NCBI GenBank assembly: GCA_015222055.1
Contig: JADFUR010000095.1
Span: 1 to 34,391 of the forward strand
Source of the DNA: Bacteroidota bacterium
GTDB lineage: Bacteria; Bacteroidota; Bacteroidia; Bacteroidales; B39-G9
DNA: 34,391 bases
Reading direction: 5' to 3'
Notes under the pieces: generated by a model
What the model was told of the DNA's origin: nothing
Database searches by the model: none
Seen by the model: the letters and a program-made list of their open reading frames with translations, nothing else
Shown: positions 1 through 8,440 of the stretch, one piece after another
Numbering within the stretch: the first letter of the stretch is position 1
Layout: each line of letters begins with the position of its first letter
Position numbers and translations under genes: made by a program

Positions 1-1237
1 CTGTAAAACAAGCATCTAAAAAAACAGTAACTTTTTTATTCGGGAATTCTAATAATTTTTTATAGATATCATTAATTTTTATACCGCTAGTTACGCAACT
101 ACCACTAATATCAACCGGCATAATATAAGCTTCTTTGGTTGTTTCGTCAGGCAAACCGTGTCCGGCATAATAAAAAATTAATTCTGCCTTTCCTTCGCTT
201 AACTCTGACAATTTGTTAAGTTTTGAGATTCCTTGTTGCATTTGTCCGTAAGTAGCATTTGTTAATAGAATAACATTTCTTTCGGGTACAGCAAGCGTTT
301 TAACAACATAATCTTTAAAAACTTTGGCATCATTTGCTGCAAAATCAACATTAACTTCGTTGCTTAAATCAACTTGAAAAGAGCTATAATCTTCATTACC
401 AACAATTAGTGCAAAAGTATTAGATTTAACAGAATTATTAATCGGAATATTTATATCGACATCAGATACATCTGTAAAACTTGCTTTCTTTTCAGTTTTA
501 ATTATTTTATTTTCTGTAATAATTGCCTCGTTATTATCATTATTAATAATTCGCTGAAACTGCTGAACCTTATTGTTACTTTTCGAACGAATTTTTAAAT
601 TATTATTATCAACATTAATAACAACATTATTCCATACTAAAACATTCCCTGCTAAATCATTTAGTCTATCTTGTGCATAATAAGAATTGTTATCAATCTG
701 ATTAATATTTCGTATTTTAATTTGATTCTGTTGAAACTTTCCTTTCTCTAAAACATAGCCAATTCTTTTAATAACAGCTATATCGCCTTCAAAAGAATAA
801 ATTGAACCATCGTTAAATCTCTTCCATTCACCAACTATTTTATGAGGAACAACATTTTTTATTTGCACAACATCTTGCTTATTTATTCTATTCAAAGAAG
901 TGAGAATCTCCCCCGTCTTTTCATAAATAATATCAACTACATTATTATGACTAACAATACGAACTTTTTGCCATCTTAGCAATTCACCTTCATAATTATT
1001 TATTCTTCTGTATGCAGAAATCACTTCATTATCTTTTCTAATGTCTTTAATTTTGACATCACCCTTTTTAAAATTTCCTTTTTTCAAAACAGAGCCGACT
1101 TTAACTAAAGTAGCTTGATGATTTTTAACTTCATAAATACTACTATCGTCACGTTTCCAAAAACCCACATAATTCTCTTGTGTAAAAAGGTGACTATAAA
1201 TAAATATGGTACAAACTAATAATAAAAGCTTTTTCAT
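1..1237 (-). CDS. Secreted caspase-like (peptidase C14) protein, 3' end cut by window edge
   Basis: Read by hand from an ATG at 1237; 412 codons are present and the frame runs off the left edge. Residues 1-20 form a signal peptide (MKKLLLLVCTIFIYSHLFTQ). Two related copies of a roughly 110-residue domain follow: VGFWKRDDSSIYEV near residue 24 and VGEWKRFNDGSIYSF near residue 135, each followed by a VLxKGxF segment. From about residue 275 a caspase fold begins (FALIVGNEDY), with the catalytic histidine in FYYAGHG (His360) and the catalytic cysteine in FLDACF (Cys410), only two codons before the edge. The family cleaves after Arg/Lys (metacaspase-like) or Asp; which one cannot be told here. It is exported, so it probably acts in the periplasm or at the cell surface. 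No neighbour hints at a substrate. Caspase fold: confident; role unknown. Confidence 0.88.
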   Translation of the reverse strand, partial: MKKLLLLVCTIFIYSHLFTQENYVGFWKRDDSSIYEVKNHQATLVKVGSVLKKGNFKKGDVKIKDIRKDNEVISAYRRINNYEGELLRWQKVRIVSHNNVVDIIYEKTGEILTSLNRINKQDVVQIKNVVPHKIVGEWKRFNDGSIYSFEGDIAVIKRIGYVLEKGKFQQNQIKIRNINQIDNNSYYAQDRLNDLAGNVLVWNNVVINVDNNNLKIRSKSNNKVQQFQRIINNDNNEAIITENKIIKTEKKASFTDVSDVDINIPINNSVKSNTFALIVGNEDYSSFQVDLSNEVNVDFAANDAKVFKDYVVKTLAVPERNVILLTNATYGQMQQGISKLNKLSELSEGKAELIFYYAGHGLPDETTKEAYIMPVDISGSCVTSGIKINDIYKKLLEFPNKKVTVFLDACFT

Positions 1238-1285
1238 CTTTGTTAAAAATAATTTTTTATAAAAAAATAATATCATAAAATTACC

Positions 1286-1315
1286 AAAAAAAAAGGGTTT
1301 AGCAAAGCTAAACCC
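1286..1315 (-). terminator. Rho-independent terminator of the oxidoreductase operon
   Basis: On the minus strand a perfect 9-bp stem (GGGTTTAGC / GCTAAACCC) with a TTT loop is followed by nine T. It lies 22 bases after the stop of the last oxidoreductase gene and before the caspase gene, so it separates the two transcripts. Confidence 0.9.
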
Positions 1316-1337
1316 TAATATACAATTTGGAAATATA

Positions 1338-1883
1338 CTATTTAACTTCCTCAACAACTTCCATACCTTTTTTAATTGCTTGTAAATTAAGAGGTATTAA
1401 TTTATGATGACGTTCTGGTAAAGATTTTTCTAAACCTTTTTGAACATTTTCCATTTTAACAATTGGTTTAATCTTAAGAAAACCACCTAAAACAATCATG
1501 TTAAATGTTTTAGCATTTCCCATTTTAGTAGCTTCTTCAGTACCTTCAACTTTATAAATTTTTATATCTTTACGAGTTGGAGGGTTAGCGATTCCATTAG
1601 GGTCATACAACAATACACCACCTGGTTTAACACAACTCTCAAATTTATCTAATGATTGTTGATTAAGAATAATTGCTGTATCGTATTGGTTAAGAATTGG
1701 CGAACTAATTCTATTATCGCTAACAATAACAGTAACATTAGCAGTACCACCTCTCATTTCAGGACCGTAAGAAGGAAACCAAGAAACTTCCTGATTTTGC
1801 ATAACACCTGAATAAGCTAAAATTTTACCCATTGAAAGGACACCTTGACCTCCAAATCCGGCTATAATAATTTCTTCTGTCAT
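1338..1883 (-). CDS. 2-oxoacid:ferredoxin oxidoreductase, gamma subunit
   Basis: 181 residues, the usual length for a free-standing gamma subunit of a four-subunit 2-oxoacid:acceptor oxidoreductase. The N-terminal motif GFGGQGVLSMGKILAYSG, then SWFPSYGPEMRGGTANVTV, is the family signature. The gamma domain works with the alpha, beta and delta subunits to cleave a 2-oxoacid oxidatively to acyl-CoA and CO2 while reducing ferredoxin; the enzyme is cytoplasmic and oxygen-sensitive. It is the last gene of the operon, 17 bases after the beta subunit, with a strong terminator behind it. Substrate (branched-chain 2-oxoacid versus 2-oxoglutarate) is not decided by this subunit. Confidence 0.93.
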   Translation of the reverse strand: MTEEIIIAGFGGQGVLSMGKILAYSGVMQNQEVSWFPSYGPEMRGGTANVTVIVSDNRISSPILNQYDTAIILNQQSLDKFESCVKPGGVLLYDPNGIANPPTRKDIKIYKVEGTEEATKMGNAKTFNMIVLGGFLKIKPIVKMENVQKGLEKSLPERHHKLIPLNLQAIKKGMEVVEEVK

Positions 1884-1900
1884 AATTTTAAAGTTTTAAA

Positions 1901-2701
1901 TTATTCAATAAATTTTTTATAATCATCAGGATTATCTTTTTCAGAATCCTTTAAATCACCTTGTTTATAGAACTTAAACATATGATCAACCATCCAATTA
2001 TTAGCTTCAACAGGAGGAATTTTCCAACCAGAATTACAAGTAGAAGTAACTTCAACAAAAGAAGTTCCAATTTTCTTATCTTGATTTTCAAAAGCTTTTC
2101 TTATAGCTTTTTTACATTTACGAACTGTGGCTGGTGTATGCACAGATTGACGGGTTACATAACAAGTTCCCGGCAATTGAGCAACAAGTTCAGTCATTTT
2201 TAACGGGTAACCATTTAGCTCAACATCTCTACCGTAAGGTGTAGTAGCAGTTTTCATACCAACTAAAGTTGTAGGAGCCATTTGCCCACCTGTCATGCCA
2301 TAAATTCCATTATTAATAAAAATAACAGTAATATTTTCGCCTCTATTGCATGCATGTATAATTTCAGCAGCACCAATAGATGCTAAATCGCCATCACCTT
2401 GATAAGTAAAAACATATTTATCGGGCATTAAGCGTTTAGTAGCTGTAGCAAGAGCAGGAGCTCTACCGTGAGCAGCTTCTTGCCAATCAATATCGAGGTA
2501 ATTGTAAGCAAATACAGAACATCCAACAGGAGAAACTCCAATTGTTTTGTCTTGAATGCCCATTTCTTCAATAACTTCAGCTATTAATTTATGAACTACA
2601 CCATGGCTACAACCAGGGCAATAGTGCATTACATTATCTGTAAGAACTTTAGATTTTTTATAAACTATGTTCTCGTCTTTAATAATATCTATATCTGCCA
2701 T
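1901..2701 (-). CDS. 2-oxoacid:ferredoxin oxidoreductase, beta (thiamine-pyrophosphate) subunit
   Basis: 266 residues. It carries the thiamine-pyrophosphate site: GDGD at residues 102-105 and the partner NN at 130-131 (FINNGIYGMTGGQ). Near the N-terminus CPGCSHG (28-34) and Cys61 are the cysteines that usually hold a 4Fe-4S cluster in this subunit. This is the catalytic subunit that decarboxylates the 2-oxoacid. The ATG lies one base after the alpha stop codon and has an unusually good Shine-Dalgarno sequence inside the end of the alpha gene, so the two are probably translated in balance. Close homologues in Bacteroidota are annotated as either 2-oxoglutarate or 2-oxoisovalerate oxidoreductase; I cannot separate these by eye. 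Confidence 0.94.
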   Translation of the reverse strand: MADIDIIKDENIVYKKSKVLTDNVMHYCPGCSHGVVHKLIAEVIEEMGIQDKTIGVSPVGCSVFAYNYLDIDWQEAAHGRAPALATATKRLMPDKYVFTYQGDGDLASIGAAEIIHACNRGENITVIFINNGIYGMTGGQMAPTTLVGMKTATTPYGRDVELNGYPLKMTELVAQLPGTCYVTRQSVHTPATVRKCKKAIRKAFENQDKKIGTSFVEVTSTCNSGWKIPPVEANNWMVDHMFKFYKQGDLKDSEKDNPDDYKKFIE

Positions 2702-2702
2702 T

Positions 2703-3791
2703 TTATTTTCCTCCTATAATTTTTTGTTCTAAAGCCTCTACAATTTCGTCAGGAGTAGGAATAATTCCACCAAGACGACCAAAATGCTCAACGGGAATTT
2801 TACCATTAACAGCAAGTCTTACATCATCTACCATTTGACCGGCACTCATCTCAACAGATAACATACCTTTAACTCTTTCGGCTAATTTAGCAATAGCTTT
2901 TGTAGGATATGGGAAAAGAGTAATTGGACGTAACAAACCAACTTTAATTCCTTTAGCTCGTGCAATTTCAATTGATTTTTGACAAATACGAGAAGATGAA
3001 CCATAAGCAACGAATATATACTCAGCATCTTCACACTGAATTTCTTCATATCTTACTTCTTCTTCTTCCATTTTTCTATATTTAGCCTGGATACGATGGT
3101 TGATTTTCTCCATGCTTTCAGAATCTAATTCTAAAGAAGTAATAATGTGTTGTTCTCTGTCCGCAGTTTTTCCTGTTGTAGCCCAAGAGCCTGAAATTTT
3201 CTGAATTTCTTCATCAGTCCAACGAGGTTTAAAGTCAGATAATTCAACTTTTTCCATCATTTGTCCAATTGCACCGTCAGAAAGAATCATTGCAGGATTA
3301 CGATATTTGAAAGCCAGTTCAAAACCAAGATCAACAAAATCGTTCATTTCCTGAACAGAAGCAGGTGCAAGAACAATTAAATTATAATCACCGTGACCAC
3401 CACCTTTACATGTTTGATAATAATCAGATTGAGCTGGTTGAATAGTACCTAAACCAGGACCTCCTCTAACAACATTAACAAGTAAGCAAGGGAGTTCGGC
3501 ACCAGCAATATATGTAATACCTTCTTGCATTAAACTAACACCAGGACTTGAAGAAGAAGTCATAACTTTTTTTCCACAAGATGCTCCTGCATATACCATA
3601 TTTATAGAAGCTACTTCACTTTCTGCTTGTAAAACAACCATTCCTGTAGTTTCCCATGGTTTTTTAAGCATTAAAGTTTCCATTACTTCAGACTGAGGTG
3701 TTATTGGATATCCAAAATAGCCATCACAACCACAACGCATTGCTGCATGTGCAATTACCTCATTGCCTTTCATTAATTTTAATTCACCCAT
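2703..3791 (-). CDS. vorB: 2-oxoacid:ferredoxin oxidoreductase, alpha subunit (VorB/KorA type)
   Basis: 362 residues, typical of the free alpha subunit. GYPITPQSEVMETL (near residue 27) is the pyrimidine-binding motif of domain I, followed by SEVASINMVYAGASCGKKVMTSSSSPG; domain II has the nucleotide-type segment EYIFVAYGSSSR and the end EHFGRLGGIIPTPDEIVEAL. Together with beta, gamma and the small ferredoxin it makes a CoA-dependent 2-oxoacid oxidoreductase. In the Bacteroidales this gene order (ferredoxin, alpha, beta, gamma) is the one usually called 3-methyl-2-oxobutanoate dehydrogenase VorB, which would turn transaminated valine, leucine or isoleucine into branched acyl-CoA; a 2-oxoglutarate role is the alternative. 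The upstream aminotransferase fits either. Confidence 0.92.
   Translation of the reverse strand: MGELKLMKGNEVIAHAAMRCGCDGYFGYPITPQSEVMETLMLKKPWETTGMVVLQAESEVASINMVYAGASCGKKVMTSSSSPGVSLMQEGITYIAGAELPCLLVNVVRGGPGLGTIQPAQSDYYQTCKGGGHGDYNLIVLAPASVQEMNDFVDLGFELAFKYRNPAMILSDGAIGQMMEKVELSDFKPRWTDEEIQKISGSWATTGKTADREQHIITSLELDSESMEKINHRIQAKYRKMEEEEVRYEEIQCEDAEYIFVAYGSSSRICQKSIEIARAKGIKVGLLRPITLFPYPTKAIAKLAERVKGMLSVEMSAGQMVDDVRLAVNGKIPVEHFGRLGGIIPTPDEIVEALEQKIIGGK
2709..2715 (-). promoter_or_regulatory. Strong Shine-Dalgarno site for the beta subunit
   Basis: The minus strand reads AGGAGGA seven bases before the ATG at 2701, embedded in the last codons of the alpha subunit gene. Such a strong site is uncommon in Bacteroidota, which mostly use A/T-rich leaders, and it fixes the beta start. 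Confidence 0.75.
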
Positions 3792-3822
3792 ATTTTTGAA
3801 TTTTTTTAATTAATTGAAAAAA

Positions 3823-4047
3823 TTAAATTTTTGTTTGGTAAACAGTAATTATACTGTCAGGGCATACTTGTGCACAATTAGCACATCCAATACAAAGATC
3901 GGGTTTTGCCATATATGCAAAATTATAGCCTTTACCATTAACCTCTTTGGCAAGTTCAATGACATCTTGCGGGCATGCTACAACGCATAGGCCGCAACCT
4001 TTACATTTTTCCTTGTCAACTACAATTGTTCCTTTAACTTTTGCCAT
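3823..4047 (-). CDS. 2-oxoacid:ferredoxin oxidoreductase, delta subunit (2x 4Fe-4S ferredoxin)
   Basis: 74 residues with two complete 4Fe-4S motifs, CKGCGLCVVACP and CIGCANCAQVCP. Its size and place just before the alpha gene (31-base gap) identify it as the delta subunit that carries electrons from the thiamine site to external ferredoxin, not a free ferredoxin. It is the second gene of the operon after the aminotransferase. Confidence 0.93.
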   Translation of the reverse strand: MAKVKGTIVVDKEKCKGCGLCVVACPQDVIELAKEVNGKGYNFAYMAKPDLCIGCANCAQVCPDSIITVYQTKI

Positions 4048-4121
4048 ACTTTATTTATTTATTTATTTTTTATTACTGTTAAAATATATCAATATTATTT
4101 ATATAGAAATTCAAATCACAT

Positions 4122-5447
4122 TTACAACTCTGAAGAAGACGAATGATCTTCCTTGAATCTTTTCAGTCTATTTTCTAAGTCGCCAAACTGAGTTCTTTGT
4201 GTTTGTGAAACACAGGCTCTTAATCCTTGTTTGTCGCTGCCACAATTATCAAGAGTAATAGCACTTATTCCATAATATAATAATTCTTCTAATAACTCAC
4301 CACTCGTCATTCCGGGATAAGAAATAGTGAAATAAAAACCATCGCCAACAGGCTTATCAATATCTGTATCGTAAACAATGAAAAAACCGTTGTCGATAAA
4401 CATTTTTTTCATAATTTTTGCACGTTCACCATATTCTTTTACATCTTTAACGAAATTAAATTTACCTTCGTTAGCAGCTTTAAACATAGCAGCTAAAGCA
4501 TACTGAGCAGAGTGAGAAGCTCCAGATGTTAATGCGTATAATACGCGTAATACAATAACATATCCAAATTCATCTGCACCATAATGTTCTTCTAATTCAG
4601 GATATTTACGATGATAAATTTTATCGGACATACATAACATTGCCATACGCTGACCTGCATAGCTAAACACTTTTGAACTGGAAATTAAAAGCACATAGTT
4701 GTCGGTATATTTAGCAACAGTAGGTTGATATGGTGGTTTACCGGGAACAGACATATCTGTTCGGAAATCCATAGCAAAATAAGCTAAATCTTCAACAATA
4801 AGTACATCATATTTATTAGCCAACTCACCTATAATTTTTAGTTCTTGTTCTGTTAAACAAACCCATGTTGGGTTATTTGGATTAGAATAAATTATTGAAT
4901 GAATATTACCTTTTTTCAAAAAAGATTCAAGTTTATCTCTTAATTTATCTCCACGGAAATTGTAGATATCAAATGAAGTATGTTTTTGACCTAAAACTTT
5001 GAATTGTTGTTTTTGAACAGGGAAACCAGGGTCAATAAACAATGCTGTATCTTTTTGTTTATTGCATTTATTAGCAACCATAAAAACAGCATAACCACCT
5101 TGCATTGAACCAACGGTCGGAACACAACTTTCAGGTTTAATGTCAATATTAATAAAGTTTTTTATAAATTTTGAAGCTTCTTGTTTTAGCTCTTTTACTC
5201 CGTCGAGCATTGGATAATCGGCAGCTACACCTTTTCGAAGTGCTTCAATCTCAGCCTCAACTCCAATTTGTGATGGTTGCAAACCAGGAACACCCATTTC
5301 CATACGAACAAATTTATCACCAGTTTCTTCCTGAATTTGATTAACTAAAGCTACTATTTCTCGTATAGTTGCCTTACCAATATCATTTAATCCACTTTCT
5401 TTAATTTTAAGTTTTACAACTTCTGAATTTATCGGTGTATTTCTCAT
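4122..5447 (-). CDS. PLP-dependent class I/II aminotransferase
   Basis: The open frame can be extended to a TTG at 5465, but an ATG at 5447 gives a 441-residue protein (MRNTPINSEVVKLK) of normal size and is preferred. Fold type I aminotransferase motifs are clear; numbering here counts from the longer TTG start (subtract 6 for the ATG form): IIYSNPNNPTW (Asn195/Asn197 region), IVEDLAYFAM (Asp226 contacts the PLP pyridine nitrogen, Tyr229 its hydroxyl), and LISSSKVFSYAGQRMA with the Schiff-base Lys265. It would transfer the amino group of an amino acid to make the 2-oxoacid used by the oxidoreductase encoded downstream. The gene leads the operon. Amino-acid specificity cannot be read from sequence alone. 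Confidence 0.9.
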   Translation of the reverse strand: MRNTPINSEVVKLKIKESGLNDIGKATIREIVALVNQIQEETGDKFVRMEMGVPGLQPSQIGVEAEIEALRKGVAADYPMLDGVKELKQEASKFIKNFINIDIKPESCVPTVGSMQGGYAVFMVANKCNKQKDTALFIDPGFPVQKQQFKVLGQKHTSFDIYNFRGDKLRDKLESFLKKGNIHSIIYSNPNNPTWVCLTEQELKIIGELANKYDVLIVEDLAYFAMDFRTDMSVPGKPPYQPTVAKYTDNYVLLISSSKVFSYAGQRMAMLCMSDKIYHRKYPELEEHYGADEFGYVIVLRVLYALTSGASHSAQYALAAMFKAANEGKFNFVKDVKEYGERAKIMKKMFIDNGFFIVYDTDIDKPVGDGFYFTISYPGMTSGELLEELLYYGISAITLDNCGSDKQGLRACVSQTQRTQFGDLENRLKRFKEDHSSSSEL

Positions 5448-5746
5448 TATTATATTTTTGATCAAAGATTAATTTAAAATTATAAACAAATCAATAATTC
5501 TAATATTAGCCAATAAAGATTATTTTTTTACAAATCGCTTAAGGTTAATACATTATGCAATAATTAAATAAAAAACAAATACAAAAAAATTGCATTTCAA
5601 TTGTTACAATATTACGTAAAATAAAAGACCTAAAAAAAAAAATATATATTTTTTAAAACAGCATTTTAATATTTTTTATGTAACCTGATTTGAAATGTTA
5701 GCGTCATATTGAATGAAACAAAATTACTCATTTAAAATTTATTATT
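5448..5746. other. Divergent intergenic region
   Basis: This gap separates the leftward aminotransferase operon from the rightward sigma-factor operon, so it must hold promoters for both. It is very A/T-rich with long A runs near 5625-5660. I could not find a convincing TTG/TAnnTTTG pair in either direction; the nearest is a TAATCTTTG on the minus strand at about 5463-5471, with one base too many. Confidence 0.5.
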
Positions 5747-6103
5747 ATGTTAGCAGGAATTTTAATACCAATTACATTTTTCGCCTCAGTTTTGGGAATT
5801 TTTTACTTTTTCTATACAACAAGGAACAAAGAACGAATGTCGTTAATTGAAAATGATAAAGACGCATCAATCTTCTTTAAAAGTAAAAAAAGCACTGATG
5901 TAAAAAGAGTTAAAACTAATTACACTCTAAAAATTGGATTATTACTTATTGGTCTGGGTGTAGGTGTTGTTTTGGGAAATATTGTAGCTCAATATTCTCT
6001 ATTAGTAGTGCAAACAGCTTATATCTCAATGATTCTTATTTTTGGTGGTCTTGGTTTAATTTCGTATTATTTAATTGAGAAAAAAAATAAAGATAAGAAA
6101 TAA
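5747..6103 (+). CDS. Small membrane protein, DUF6249-like
   Basis: 118 residues. An N-terminal membrane segment (LAGILIPITFFASVLGIFYFFY) is followed by a charged cytoplasmic stretch (TTRNKERMSLIENDKDASIFF), then two more hydrophobic segments (residues about 62-80 and 88-110) and a lysine-rich tail. The pattern of one helix, an RNxERMxLIE-like motif, then two helices is that of the DUF6249 family, whose function is unknown and which in Bacteroidota is often found beside ECF sigma factors. Its stop codon TAA is directly followed by the ATG of the sigma gene, so the two are co-translated. It may help sense or transmit an envelope signal; that is inference from position. Confidence 0.75.
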   Translation: MLAGILIPITFFASVLGIFYFFYTTRNKERMSLIENDKDASIFFKSKKSTDVKRVKTNYTLKIGLLLIGLGVGVVLGNIVAQYSLLVVQTAYISMILIFGGLGLISYYLIEKKNKDKK

Positions 6104-6691
6104 ATGATAAACCATTACTTATCGAAAGTAATAGAAGGCGATGTCTCAGCATATTCTTATATTGTAAATCAATATAAGAATATGGCTTTTTCAATTGCAT
6201 TAAGAGTTGTAAACAACCGTGAAGATGCCGAAGAAGTTACGCAAGATGCTTTTTTAAAAGCCTATAATTCATTAAAAAAATTTAATCATAAATCAAAATT
6301 TTCCACTTGGTTATATACAATAGTTTATAACACAGCTATTTCGAAGATTAGAAAAAACAAAAAAAAATCAGCTATAATTCAGCTGAATGATGAAGATATT
6401 GAAAATATTAATATTGAAGACATTGATAATATTCTGGTAAAATTTGATGAGGAAGATAAAAAAAAAGTTGTTAATTTAGCAATTAATAAACTTTCAGAAA
6501 CTGAAAAATTAATAATTACTTTATATTATTTATCTGAGAAATCAATTAATAAGATTATTGAAATAACCAATTTTTCGAACTCCAATATTAAGGTGATATT
6601 ATATAGATCAAGAAAAAAAATGTATGATGAATTAAAATTTAAGAGTGACAAATTAGGAATGAATGAGACAAAAAAAACTATAATAAAATGA
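6104..6691 (+). CDS. RNA polymerase sigma factor, sigma-70 family (ECF type)
   Basis: 195 residues. Region 2 is at about residues 20-75 (YKNMAFSIALRVVNNREDAEEVTQDAFLKAY then KFSTWLYTIVYNTAISKIRK), a linker follows, and region 4 with the helix-turn-helix is at about 125-180 (LSETEKLIITLYYLSEKSINKII, then NIKVILYRSRKKMY). This is an alternative sigma factor that directs RNA polymerase to a small regulon, usually for envelope stress or transport. It lies between two small membrane proteins, touching the first with no gap and overlapping the next by four bases (ATGA). No zinc-binding anti-sigma factor is present; the downstream protein is the natural candidate for that task. Confidence 0.93.
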   Translation: MINHYLSKVIEGDVSAYSYIVNQYKNMAFSIALRVVNNREDAEEVTQDAFLKAYNSLKKFNHKSKFSTWLYTIVYNTAISKIRKNKKKSAIIQLNDEDIENINIEDIDNILVKFDEEDKKKVVNLAINKLSETEKLIITLYYLSEKSINKIIEITNFSNSNIKVILYRSRKKMYDELKFKSDKLGMNETKKTIIK

Positions 6692-7101
6692 AAAAAAAAT
6701 CAATAAATATTACAACGGACTTACTAAAAAAACAGCTGATTGTAGAACCCTCTGTTGATTTTACTGAAAATCTTATGAAAAAAATAATTGTTCAAAAGAA
6801 AAGCATATCTATTATTTATAAGCCTATTATCTCAAAAAAAACATTCTTAATAATCATATTATCTGTTATATCTTTATTAATTGTATTATTAAGTTTACCT
6901 TCATCATATTTCAGTTCTCGTTATAACAGTTTATTAATTGAATTTTCAAATATTTTTACAAAAACATTTGAAAATATTGATTTCTCATTTATTTATAAAA
7001 TACCACTATTAATTCCATTAATAATTATATCAGGATGGATTTTATTATTTTCAGATATGCTTATTAATAAATTTATAAATAGAAGTATTACATCTAAATA
7101 A
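6688..7101 (+). CDS. Small two-helix membrane protein, possible anti-sigma factor
   Basis: 137 residues. An N-terminal cytoplasmic part of about 50 residues (KSINITTDLLKKQLIVEPSVDFTENLMKKI) is followed by membrane helices at about 50-70 (TFLIIILSVISLLIVLLSLP) and 103-125 (IPLLIPLIIISGWILLFSDM). The short N-terminal motif VEPSVDFTENLMKKI resembles the segment before the membrane helix in many Bacteroidota proteins encoded after ECF sigma factors. It overlaps the sigma gene by four bases, so translation is coupled. It has no HxxxCxxC zinc motif. A role as a membrane anchor that holds the sigma factor is plausible but unproven. Confidence 0.7.
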   Translation: MKKKSINITTDLLKKQLIVEPSVDFTENLMKKIIVQKKSISIIYKPIISKKTFLIIILSVISLLIVLLSLPSSYFSSRYNSLLIEFSNIFTKTFENIDFSFIYKIPLLIPLIIISGWILLFSDMLINKFINRSITSK

Positions 7102-7223
7102 AAACATTTCCAAAAAAAATTATTTTTCTGATAGTTCTATTTATTAGGAATACAAATCCGAATTAGACAATATAGGAAGAAGCTTGCTACAGATTTACGT
7201 TCTCTAAAATCAATATTAGTAGT

Positions 7224-8306
7224 CTACATTAGCGATGAGAGTTTTTGTTTTCTAACTATAATTAAAATCACAATAGGAATACCCAAAAGTGCTGTAACAG
7301 AATTTATTGGCAGGGTTGTGTTGTATCCGGGTAAACGAGAAATAATATCGCTTATAAGCATAATAATTGCACCCATTAGAATTGAACCAGGTATTAAAAA
7401 ATTATGATTAGTTGTTTTGAATAAAATTCGAGTTAAATGAGGCACTGCAATTCCAATAAATCCTATTGGACCACAAAAAGCAGTAATTGTGCCTGCGAGA
7501 ATACTTGTGCTGATAAAAACCAAAATTCTTGATGTTTTGATATTTACGCCCATACTTTTGGCATAACTTTCGCCAAGAAGCATCGCATTTAAAATTTTGG
7601 TAGATGCTAATGATATTAATAATCCCACGACTATACATGGCAATAAAATATTGAGCTGTGAATGAGAGACACTTCCGAGACTTCCCATTGTCCAAACAAT
7701 AAAAGCTTTAAGCATTGATTCGTTACTAAAATATTGTAATATACTAACTACTGCTGTAGCAGCACTTCCAAACAAAATTCCTAGTATTAAAATTGTCATA
7801 ATATCGCTAATACGAAACGAAAGAGTTAATATAAAAAAAAGTATTAATCCTGAGCCAATGCATGCTGAAACAACAACCGCCCAATTACCCATAAAATTAA
7901 GCTGATTTGCAGTAAAAAATGATGAAAATCCTAAAACAAGTATTGCAACTCCAAGACTTGCACCCGAGCTAATACCCAATACATAAGGACCGGCTAAAGG
8001 GTTTCTAAAAATTGTTTGCATCTGCAATCCACTTACAGATAATGCAGCACCTGCAATTACTGCTGTAATAGCTTTGGGTAAACGAAAATCAATTACTATT
8101 GTAAGCCATTCTTGCCTGCTTGATTCCACTGTTGTTAAAATACTAAAAACATCTTTTATCGGTATTTTTACTGATCCTAAAACTAAATCTAAAAAGAATA
8201 ATACAATTAATAATAATATTAAAATTACGAAAAATTTTATATGCTTGCTTTTATTGTCTTTTATGATACTGATATCTGGCATAAATTGCGTTTTACTATT
8301 TATCAT
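7224..8306 (-). CDS. FecCD/BtuC-family ABC transporter permease
   Basis: 360 residues with about ten membrane helices. The family signature FRNPLAGPYVLGISSGASLGVA is present, as is GPIGFIGIAVPHLTRILF, which is the cytoplasmic loop that meets the ATPase, and the end SDIISRLPGYNTTLPINSVTALLGIPIVILII. Members form the inner-membrane channel for ferric siderophores, haem or cobalamin. The N-terminal 25 residues are a charged cytoplasmic leader. It follows the binding-protein gene on the same strand but after a 255-base gap with repeats. The gene for the matching ATPase (FecE/BtuD) is not beside it: the next gene to the left is convergent. Substrate unknown. Confidence 0.92.
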   Translation of the reverse strand: MINSKTQFMPDISIIKDNKSKHIKFFVILILLLIVLFFLDLVLGSVKIPIKDVFSILTTVESSRQEWLTIVIDFRLPKAITAVIAGAALSVSGLQMQTIFRNPLAGPYVLGISSGASLGVAILVLGFSSFFTANQLNFMGNWAVVVSACIGSGLILFFILTLSFRISDIMTILILGILFGSAATAVVSILQYFSNESMLKAFIVWTMGSLGSVSHSQLNILLPCIVVGLLISLASTKILNAMLLGESYAKSMGVNIKTSRILVFISTSILAGTITAFCGPIGFIGIAVPHLTRILFKTTNHNFLIPGSILMGAIIMLISDIISRLPGYNTTLPINSVTALLGIPIVILIIVRKQKLSSLM

Positions 8307-8353
8307 TTTGCTTTATGTTAATAACTGTCATTAGTTTCTCGTCATTTATTGTT

Positions 8354-8402
8354 TTGTCATAATGACAATCAATGACTATAAATGACTATTTAATAACTAT
8401 TT
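8354..8402. repeat. Palindrome plus short tandem repeat upstream of the permease
   Basis: TTGTCAT-A-ATGACAA (8354-8368) is a perfect 15-base palindrome, running into four degenerate 10-11-base units beginning AATGAC/AATAAC (8361-8402). It lies about 50 bases before the permease ATG at 8306. It could be an operator or simply a decayed repeat. Confidence 0.6.
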
Positions 8403-8440
8403 AATGTCTGTCCATAAAGTCATCAAAATTTTATTCAAGC

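Noticed and set aside
1961-2203. 80-codon open frame on the plus strand
   Set aside because: It lies wholly antisense to the beta subunit, has no recognisable composition or domain, and is a shadow of the real gene.
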